A DNA stretch of 37,680 nucleotides from a bacterium (GTDB lineage: Bacteria > Bdellovibrionota_B > Oligoflexia > Silvanigrellales > Silvanigrellaceae): the NCBI GenBank assembly GCA_009918675.1, contig RGDM01000028.1, positions 1 to 37,680 of the forward strand, written 5' to 3'. This document shows positions 16,100 to 22,338 of this stretch, piece by piece. A program made the position numbers and the translations under genes. The notes below the pieces were generated by a model. The model did no database searches, was not told the DNA's origin, and saw nothing but the letters and a program-made list of their open reading frames with translations. The stretch's first letter is position 1, and the number at the start of each line of letters is the position of its first letter.

Positions 16100-16543
16100 A
16101 TGAGCTTTCTTGAAGGTCTGAAGATCAGTTCCTCTGCATTGGCAGCTGAACGCGTTCGGATGAACGTCATCTCCTCCAACCTCGCAAACGCAAATACTAC
16201 CCGGACTGAAGATGGAAGTGGTCCGTACAAAAGAAAAGATGTCGTATTCACTGCGCGAGATGCTGGCGTCACGTTTGATAATTTAATGCGACAGGCGTTT
16301 GACCCAAATCTTAAAGAAGTGAAAGTGGACGGCGTTGTTGAAGATCAAAAACCACCGAAGATGGTTTACAACCCCGGACATCCTGATGCGAACAAAGATG
16401 GCATGGTTGCCATGCCAAACATTTCTGTGATGGAAGAGATGGTCAACATGATCACCTCCAACCGTGCTTTTGAGGCGAATACAACTGCATTGAATGCAAC
16501 CAAGCAGATGGCAAATACGGCTATTAATATTGGCCGCGGCTAA
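16100..16543 (+). CDS. flgC: flagellar proximal rod protein FlgC
   Basis: FlgC is a second proximal rod subunit. The 147-residue protein starts with a rod-type helix and the motif NVISSNLANANTTR, contains the conserved segment PYKRKDVVF, and ends with the family C-terminal helix VEEMVNMITSNRAFEANTTAL-like pattern (near residues 112-132) followed by KQMANTAINIGRG. The GGGAGG just upstream lies within the end of flgB. Length and order (flgB, flgC, fliE) are standard. Confidence 0.96.
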   Translation: MSFLEGLKISSSALAAERVRMNVISSNLANANTTRTEDGSGPYKRKDVVFTARDAGVTFDNLMRQAFDPNLKEVKVDGVVEDQKPPKMVYNPGHPDANKDGMVAMPNISVMEEMVNMITSNRAFEANTTALNATKQMANTAINIGRG

Positions 16544-16558
16544 TCGGGGTGATGAATT

Positions 16559-16897
16559 ATGATTCGCAGTGCAACTGCAAAACCTATGGACTTAGGTTCA
16601 ATTGATGCGGACCTTCGCTCGATGGGTGGACTTGGTTCGAGCAAAAGCAAAGCGACATCAGCTGAGGGAACAAGCGAAAGCCAGTTTCTAGATTTGCTGA
16701 AAGATGGCATTGCGGATGTCAACAAAGGCATGCGCGAAAGCGAAAAAGCGAGCATGGATTTAGCGACGGGAAAATCAAGTAACATACACGAGACAATGCT
16801 TTCCGTTGCGAAGGCAGAGCTCGGTTTTAATATGCTTGTGCAAATGCGCAACAAGGCGATTGAAGCGTATCAAGACGTCATGCGCATGCAGGTTTGA
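16559..16897 (+). CDS. fliE: flagellar MS-ring/rod junction protein FliE
   Basis: FliE joins the MS ring (FliF) to the rod and is needed for early flagellar export. The 112-residue protein has a variable, Ser/Lys-rich N-terminus. The conserved C-terminal half includes FLDLLKDGIADVNKG, the ATGKSSNIHETMLSVAKAE segment and the final helix MLVQMRNKAIEAYQDVMRM with QV at the end, all diagnostic of FliE. GGGGTGA precedes the ATG. The length is normal and the gene lies between flgC and fliF as in most bacteria. Confidence 0.95.
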   Translation: MIRSATAKPMDLGSIDADLRSMGGLGSSKSKATSAEGTSESQFLDLLKDGIADVNKGMRESEKASMDLATGKSSNIHETMLSVAKAELGFNMLVQMRNKAIEAYQDVMRMQV

Positions 16898-16961
16898 GTC
16901 GTTTTGAGTTGATTCGCGATATGGTTGAAAGACATCTTTTCGTGAAGTGAGTGATTGAGCA

Positions 16962-18569
16962 ATGTTTGAACGTGTAAAGACATTCTTTGAGCAATTTCGG
17001 TCGCAGTCGGCCATATTTTACAAAGGCCTGACTCCTGGGCGCAAAATTGCGTTGGGTGTTGGTCTTGCTTCGGTACTTGCTATATTGCTCGCTGTTAGTT
17101 TCTATCGACCTGCTCAATCTTATGAGCTTGCCTATACAAACTTGTCTCAGGAAGATCGCACAGCAGTGCTCGCTCTCTTCAAAAAGCAAAACGTCAAAGA
17201 CTTTAAAATTGAAGGCGAAACACTTCTCTTTCCTGAAGAGAAGCTGAATGAATATAAAATGATTCTTGCGCAAGAGGGCTTGCCAAGCAACGGCGTTTCG
17301 GTGGGTTGGGAAAAGTTTGATGACCGCTCGTTTGGTATGACCGACTTTGATCAACGCGTCAGCAAGCTTCGTGCAATTCAAGGTGAACTTTCACGCAGTA
17401 TCAACAAACTCGATCCAGTTGAATCGAGTCGGGTGCATATTGTTATTCCCGATCCAGCTATTTTTCAGCAGGATAAAAAGCCGACAACCGCTAGTATTAT
17501 GCTGAGAATGAAGGTGGGCAAGCAGCTTAGCCCCAAGCAGGTCCAGGGCATTCTTCACCTTGTTGCACGCGCTGTTGAAGGCTTGGAACCGCACAACATT
17601 GCTATTGTCGACGAAGCTGGAAACATGCTGACAAAGCCAGACGAAGAAGACGGTGGCTTGGATCGCGTGACATCGGCTCAACGTGAATATCAAAAGCGTG
17701 TCGAGCATGAACTTGAGACAAGTATCCGCGAAATTCTTGGTCGGGTTGTTGGGCATAACAAGGTGGTAGCCAAAGTTCAGGCTGACGTTGATTTTAAGAA
17801 GATTGAAACAACAGTTCAAGATGTCGACCCCGAACGCACAGTTGTTTTGGGTTCGCAGAAAAATGAACAGTCTTCGCAAGGTCAGGGTTTGAATCCCACA
17901 GGTGTTCCTGGTGCAAAGAGCAATTTGCCTGGTGAGAAAGATGATCAGGCTGCCGGTGGAAGTTCAAGCGCCAACAAACAAACGATGGAAACTCTAAATT
18001 TCGATGTGAAGAGAACGGTGAGCAAGATCGTTGAACCTGTTGGAACTCTGAAAAAGATTTCCACAGCAGTTCTTGTTGATGGCAAAATGGTTGATGGAAA
18101 ATATGTTGCTCGCACCCCCGATGAGATTGGGATGATTACGAAACTTGTGAAGAATGCTATTGGATTTCAGGACGGCCGCGATACGATAACGGTTGAGAAT
18201 GCTCCGTTTGAAATGGATGAAATGGCGGTGGCTGAACAAGCGTCGCTGACTGCCCGTAAAACTTCGCTCATTCAAACAGGGATCATTGCAACAGTTGCGA
18301 TATTGGCAATGATTTTCCTTTATTTCGCGCTGCTGCGTCCTTATTTCCGTTGGCTCACGTTCGACCCAGATAAACGCTCTGATGAAGCGCTCACAGTTGC
18401 CGACTATGAACTTGAGAGATCGGGCTCTGCTGCGAAACGTGTTCAGGTTCAGGAAGAAGTGCCATTCGAGCGGCTTTCGCACAAAGAGCAGATCATTTAT
18501 CTTGCGAAAAACGATCCAAAGAAAACAACCGAAGCCTTGCGACAGTTGCTTTCACCTCAGCATAACTAA
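16962..18569 (+). CDS. fliF: flagellar MS-ring protein FliF
   Basis: FliF forms the MS ring in the inner membrane, the base on which the flagellum is built. The 535-residue protein has the expected two membrane helices (about 29-48 and 437-457) around a large periplasmic region with ring-building motifs: AYTNLSQEDRTAVL, the segment RAIQGELSRSINKLDPVESS, and ARAVEGLEPHNIAIVDEAGN. The cytoplasmic tail ends in the FliG-binding element (about 505-531, YLAKNDPKKTTEALRQLL), so a FliG partner must exist elsewhere. The 64-base gap after fliE has only a weak ribosome binding site. Unusually, fliG does not follow. Confidence 0.96.
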   Translation: MFERVKTFFEQFRSQSAIFYKGLTPGRKIALGVGLASVLAILLAVSFYRPAQSYELAYTNLSQEDRTAVLALFKKQNVKDFKIEGETLLFPEEKLNEYKMILAQEGLPSNGVSVGWEKFDDRSFGMTDFDQRVSKLRAIQGELSRSINKLDPVESSRVHIVIPDPAIFQQDKKPTTASIMLRMKVGKQLSPKQVQGILHLVARAVEGLEPHNIAIVDEAGNMLTKPDEEDGGLDRVTSAQREYQKRVEHELETSIREILGRVVGHNKVVAKVQADVDFKKIETTVQDVDPERTVVLGSQKNEQSSQGQGLNPTGVPGAKSNLPGEKDDQAAGGSSSANKQTMETLNFDVKRTVSKIVEPVGTLKKISTAVLVDGKMVDGKYVARTPDEIGMITKLVKNAIGFQDGRDTITVENAPFEMDEMAVAEQASLTARKTSLIQTGIIATVAILAMIFLYFALLRPYFRWLTFDPDKRSDEALTVADYELERSGSAAKRVQVQEEVPFERLSHKEQIIYLAKNDPKKTTEALRQLLSPQHN

Positions 18570-18636
18570 TTGTTGTTGACGGCCCCCATATCTCGCCATA
18601 GCGGGACGAGTGTGGTTCCAATCTTGGGGGCATTAT

Positions 18637-20343
18637 ATGCGCGTGTTTGCGGGCATTCGTAACCTTTTCCTATTTTTTTGTTTAATATCTTTGGGCGGCT
18701 GCACGGGTCGCCCCACTGTGACCCGCGACAAGGTTCAAGAAGCCTGGGATGACTACAATAACCCTGCTCAGTTAGATGCAGGGTCTGTGGTGGTTCTGGC
18801 CGACCTTCCGAGCGCAGGTCAAGCAAGCAAAATTCCATGGGCAGATATCTATTGGCCAAGCTATCTGGGCGGCATTGCCCTGCGTTGGCAAAATGGTTTG
18901 CAAACTCCTTTCAATTCTCTTCGCTTGAGTGAAGCTCAAGTGAGAAGCATGAGTCCAGCCGAATTGTCTGCACTTTCTCCGGCAGAAAAGTACGACATCT
19001 ACATGGGCCGTTTCGATTTCCCAACCGTGCAGGCGGAGCTTGCGCGCACGCATCCGGCGATGCCGAAATGGCAAGGGATATGTCATGGCTGGTCCGCTGC
19101 TGCAATTAATTTTGATGAGCCTGGAGCTGTCACCGTGCAGGGACCAAGCGGGATCTCGGTTCCGTTTGCGAGCGGCGATGTGAAGGCACTTCTCGCTTAT
19201 GCACAGGGAGTCGTTTACATGCCTGCGGTTCGCGCGCTTGGTCAGCGTTGCGACGCTGACCTCACCACAATGCCGCACCTGAGAAATACAGCGGCTTGCC
19301 GTGATACGAATGCAGGTGCGTTTCACTTGGTTCTTGCAAATCTGATTGGCCGCAATGGACAAAATTTGATCGCGGATCTGACACGTGGTGCTGAGGTTTG
19401 GAATTTCCCTATCTTTGCATACGCGACGCGTGAGATTTCGCGTCAGCCAGCATCCGTGGGTGCGGCTCCTCAAGCTGTAACAGAAGTGATCGTTGAAACA
19501 GACGTGCACTTGCTTGTTGAGCTCGAGCAGCCAAACGTCATGCCACTGGGCGACAATCGACCTGCTGCAGAAGAAGTTCAAACGTACCAGTATGCGATTG
19601 AACTGGATTCGTTGGGGCGCATTGTTGGTGGTCGATGGTTGAGCGACGAACGTCCGGATTTCATGTGGCTGCAGGAGCGCGCAGCATTCCGCGGATATTT
19701 TGCGGATATCTCGAGAATCTATGAGAGTTCGTTGCTTGGAACATTGACTCCAGCGCCATTGCCAACAACGCAGCCCGTGCTCACTCCAACTCCTGCACTG
19801 CCACCGGTGTTGACTCCTCCACCTGCGCCAACGGCACCACCGCTGCCGCCCGTGATTGATCCAAGTCAGCCTATTGGTCCAATTTTAACTCAGCCCATCC
19901 CGGTCCCGCCGGTTGCTGGTGGAGCGCCTCCTCCGCAAACTTTGCCAGCTCCCTCGAATGGGGCCACTGGTCCCACGTTCACGTTGAGTTGTCCGCTCGG
20001 AACTCACATCGACTTTCGTGGTTATGCTTATTGCACTGATGGAATATCGACCTTCGCTCCTTATACGAATGCGATGTTAAACTCTTGCTTGCAGAATCAA
20101 ATGGCCGGTTGTCGTGATCCGTTCTGGAAAAACGAACTTTACAATGCGCTTCGAGGGGGCGGTGTTTGTCCGCAAGGCTCCAACTGGAATGAACCCATTG
20201 CTGCATGTGTTGAGGGCAGCGTTGTGCTCGGTCCGTTCTCTGCGGAGTTTGTTGACCAATGCACAAAAAGTGGATTTGGAAACATGTGTTTCGGAATGAA
20301 ACTCGAGCTGTCCTATTACAATCTCGCAGTTGGTCTTAAGTAA
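18637..20343 (+). CDS. transglutaminase-elicitor-like (Cys-His-Asp) lipoprotein
   Basis: The 568-residue protein starts with a lipoprotein signal ending LGGC (Cys22). Residues about 70-360 resemble the transglutaminase-elicitor family (GP42-like), known from oomycetes and bacteria. WQGICHGWSAAAINFDEP holds the nucleophile Cys149, GAFHLVLANLIG holds His230, and LIADLTRGAEVWNFP holds Asp247; GGRWLSDERPDFMWL near 331-345 is a further family block. This would cross-link or deamidate proteins at glutamine. A Pro/Thr-rich linker (about 370-440) leads to a C-terminal domain with seven cysteines. GGGGG six bases before ATG 18637 decides the start; a GTG at 18610 is in frame but has no site. It occupies the place after fliF where fliG is usual. 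The activity is inferred from motifs only. Confidence 0.7.
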   Translation: MRVFAGIRNLFLFFCLISLGGCTGRPTVTRDKVQEAWDDYNNPAQLDAGSVVVLADLPSAGQASKIPWADIYWPSYLGGIALRWQNGLQTPFNSLRLSEAQVRSMSPAELSALSPAEKYDIYMGRFDFPTVQAELARTHPAMPKWQGICHGWSAAAINFDEPGAVTVQGPSGISVPFASGDVKALLAYAQGVVYMPAVRALGQRCDADLTTMPHLRNTAACRDTNAGAFHLVLANLIGRNGQNLIADLTRGAEVWNFPIFAYATREISRQPASVGAAPQAVTEVIVETDVHLLVELEQPNVMPLGDNRPAAEEVQTYQYAIELDSLGRIVGGRWLSDERPDFMWLQERAAFRGYFADISRIYESSLLGTLTPAPLPTTQPVLTPTPALPPVLTPPPAPTAPPLPPVIDPSQPIGPILTQPIPVPPVAGGAPPPQTLPAPSNGATGPTFTLSCPLGTHIDFRGYAYCTDGISTFAPYTNAMLNSCLQNQMAGCRDPFWKNELYNALRGGGVCPQGSNWNEPIAACVEGSVVLGPFSAEFVDQCTKSGFGNMCFGMKLELSYYNLAVGLK

Positions 20344-20361
20344 ACAAAGCGTGTCCAAGAC

Positions 20362-20401
20362 AAGGTAACAAGTCGGCGTCTGTTGGCTTGTTACCTTTTT
20401 T
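20362..20401 (+). terminator. intrinsic terminator after the transglutaminase-like gene
   Basis: AAGGTAACAAG (20362-20372) and CTTGTTACCTT (20387-20397) form a perfect 11-bp stem with a 14-base loop and run into six T's. It lies 18 bases after the stop codon and probably ends the flagellar-row transcript. Confidence 0.88.
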
Positions 20402-20414
20402 GTTGCTCGGCGAC

Positions 20415-20443
20415 TTGAGCATTGCTTTTTGTGGTCTTAGAAT
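20415..20443 (+). promoter_or_regulatory. sigma-70-type promoter of the NrtR-like gene
   Basis: TTGAGC (20415-20420) and TAGAAT (20438-20443) are exactly 17 bases apart, directly after the preceding terminator and about 50 bases before the start codon. A 9-base palindrome TCACTGTGA (20477-20485) overlaps the ribosome binding region and could be an autoregulatory site. Confidence 0.6.
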
Positions 20444-20494
20444 TTGCTCAGTGAGACGATTCCAAAAAGTCACCTTTCACTGTGAGGTTGAACT

Positions 20495-21235
20495 ATGGGA
20501 ATGCGAACAGAAGCAGTGACCACGCGTGGAGCTGTCAGCGGCCAGGGTCACCTGGTTGGTGGTGTTCCGGCAATTCTAGTGACAACGGTGGTTTTTTCGT
20601 TTGATGGAGCAAAGCTCCGGGTTCTTGCAATCCGTAATAACGATCAGCAAGACATTTTCCATCTTCCAAGTTTGCCTTATGATCAGTCAGATGATCTTCA
20701 AGCGACGGCGCGGCAAGTGATTCGTTCGCGCCTTCCACTCGATCTGACACAAATGTTTCAGGTGGGAGCATTTGAGTCGAAAAGTTCGCAGGAGTCGGGT
20801 GCAGCGCGTCAAGTTGAGATCTGTTTCTTTACCGTTGCATCGCCTAACGACCTTGAATTTGTCGCAACCAGTGGTCTTTCGCAGTATCGCTTCCTAGAAG
20901 TTCACGATCAGAGTGAACTTCTCGAACCACATGCGCGCGAACTTCAACATGCGGCACTGTTGGAACTTCGCCGAAGAACTCGTTTTGATGCAATTGCGTT
21001 TTCTTTTCTTGCCAATGAATTTTCTTTGAGCGAGCTGCAACGAGTCTTTGAAGCCGTCTTGAATCGGCCGATGGACGTGCGTAATTTCCGCAAAAAAATT
21101 GAATCGCTCGATATCTTGTTGGAATCACCACACAGACCGCGGGGCATGGCGTATCGTCCACCAAGGATGTTCTCGTTTGAACCTGAGAGGTTTCGTCATC
21201 GCCAGACTCTTGAGGGGGAAGTTCGATTCTTTTGA
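20495..21235 (+). CDS. NrtR-like regulator with degenerate Nudix domain and winged helix
   Basis: The 246-residue protein has a Nudix-like N-terminal domain (about 25-145; strands VTTVVFSFDG and LRVLAIRNN) joined to a C-terminal winged helix (about 168-210). The latter has the typical pattern FLANEFSLSELQRVFEAVL followed by RNFRKKIESL, as in NrtR regulators of NAD metabolism and related sugar-responsive proteins. The Nudix box is not catalytic: the segment where GX5EX7REUXEE should lie (about 57-80) lacks the glutamates. The domain is therefore expected to sense a ligand such as ADP-ribose or another nucleotide sugar. It has its own promoter and GAGG before the ATG, with hemF 91 bases downstream. 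Target genes are unknown; no NAD synthesis gene is nearby. Confidence 0.75.
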   Translation: MGMRTEAVTTRGAVSGQGHLVGGVPAILVTTVVFSFDGAKLRVLAIRNNDQQDIFHLPSLPYDQSDDLQATARQVIRSRLPLDLTQMFQVGAFESKSSQESGAARQVEICFFTVASPNDLEFVATSGLSQYRFLEVHDQSELLEPHARELQHAALLELRRRTRFDAIAFSFLANEFSLSELQRVFEAVLNRPMDVRNFRKKIESLDILLESPHRPRGMAYRPPRMFSFEPERFRHRQTLEGEVRFF

Positions 21236-21298
21236 TCTGAATCCAACTTTCGTCTGCGAGACCTCGAATTGTAGTGTTTTGCCTCTGAACGCTCTAGA

Positions 21299-21323
21299 CT
21301 CCTCCCGAGGTTGAAGGGAGGGG
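21299..21323 (+). promoter_or_regulatory. hairpin that sequesters the hemF ribosome binding site
   Basis: CTCCTCCC (21299-21306) can pair with GGGAGGGG (21316-21323), eight pairs with one G-U wobble and a nine-base loop. The 3' arm is the Shine-Dalgarno sequence of hemF (ATG 21327). A closed hairpin would hide it from the ribosome, so translation could be regulated. No T-run follows, so it is not a terminator. Confidence 0.5.
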
Positions 21324-21326
21324 TCG

Positions 21327-22313
21327 ATGACTGTTTCATTGGATGAGCGCGCATTGCTTGCTGCGCAGAGTTCCGCAGAAAGCTATGCTTTCTTTCTAAG
21401 CAGAAATCCGCGCAAAAATTTCTCCGAGACCACCCATCTGGATTGGGATCCACAGGATCCCATTTGGACACTTGCACAGCCTGCACTTGCAGCAGGGCGT
21501 TTAAAGCCTGCCGAGCTCAACCTTCTTGGATTTGTCCGGAACCTCAACCGCGAAATGTTTAAAGCCATTGACCCTCTGGGAGACTGGTCGATCAAGAGCT
21601 GGAACAAGGCCGAGCTCAACGGAAGCCCGCAAGGGGGCGGCGTGATGAGCGTGGTTCGCGGAGCTGTTCTTGAAAAATCGGCAGTTAATATGAGTGTTGT
21701 GTGGGGGCCTTCGTATCCCTCGATTGAGCGTGAATATTCAGGTCAGCCCTATTTGGCGGCCGGAGTTTCGCTCATCTCGCATCCCTATAATCCAGAAGCA
21801 CCCATTGCCCACATGAACATACGCATCTTGAAAGTGGGTGAGGGTGATAAGGCTGTATTTTGGATCGGAGGAGGTGGTGATCTCACTCCTATGCAGAGAT
21901 ACAGCGAGGATACCGATCATTTTCATGCTGCATTTAAGTCAGCTTGCGAAAATCATCGTTTGGGCGATTACCCGAAATTCAAACAATGGTGCGATGAATA
22001 TTTTTACATTCCCCACCGAGGTGAACCGCGCGGAGTGGGCGGAATCTTTTTTGACTATCTGAAGGTTGAACAAGCCGATGATCTGGCGCTGTTGCTTGAA
22101 GTGGGTCAACATTTTGCGCGTGCCTATGGAGAAATTCTCGCGCGCCGCGTGCAAACTCCGTTCACAGCTGAGCTTAAAGACAAGCAATTGCATTGGCGTG
22201 GGCGGTATGCAGAGTTCAACTTAGTTCACGATCGCGGAACTCGATTTGGCTTGATGTCGGGTGGAAATATTGAAGCAATTTTTGCTTCACTTCCGCCTGT
22301 CGTTAAATGGTAA
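21327..22313 (+). CDS. hemF: oxygen-dependent coproporphyrinogen III oxidase
   Basis: HemF converts coproporphyrinogen III to protoporphyrinogen IX with O2, a late step of heme synthesis in the cytoplasm. The 328-residue protein has the family blocks in order: GGGVMSVVRGAVLEKSAVN, SLISHPYNPEAPIAHMNIR with the catalytic-site His and Asn/Arg, WIGGGGDLTPMQRY, YFYIPHRGEPRGVGGIFFDY, and the C-terminal EFNLVHDRGTRFGL followed by SLPP. It ends soon after the last block, somewhat earlier than E. coli HemF. The N-terminus carries about 25 extra residues. The 25-base gap to ccmF suggests one transcript for heme synthesis and cytochrome c maturation. Confidence 0.96.
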   Translation: MTVSLDERALLAAQSSAESYAFFLSRNPRKNFSETTHLDWDPQDPIWTLAQPALAAGRLKPAELNLLGFVRNLNREMFKAIDPLGDWSIKSWNKAELNGSPQGGGVMSVVRGAVLEKSAVNMSVVWGPSYPSIEREYSGQPYLAAGVSLISHPYNPEAPIAHMNIRILKVGEGDKAVFWIGGGGDLTPMQRYSEDTDHFHAAFKSACENHRLGDYPKFKQWCDEYFYIPHRGEPRGVGGIFFDYLKVEQADDLALLLEVGQHFARAYGEILARRVQTPFTAELKDKQLHWRGRYAEFNLVHDRGTRFGLMSGGNIEAIFASLPPVVKW

Positions 22314-22338
22314 GTGGTGTCAGTAAGGAATTTTAAGC

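Noticed and set aside
16878..18482. Three long minus-strand open frames inside fliF
   Set aside because: They mirror codon bias of fliF, have atypical composition and no start signals; fliF is certain.
18772..19581. Long 269-residue open frame on the minus strand
   Set aside because: It is antisense to the transglutaminase-like gene, has no ribosome binding site, and its translation is Cys/Arg/His-rich with no domain-like pattern.
19750..19970. Proline-rich stretch as a tandem repeat array
   Set aside because: Pro/Thr/Ala low complexity without an exact repeating unit; treated as a linker of the lipoprotein.
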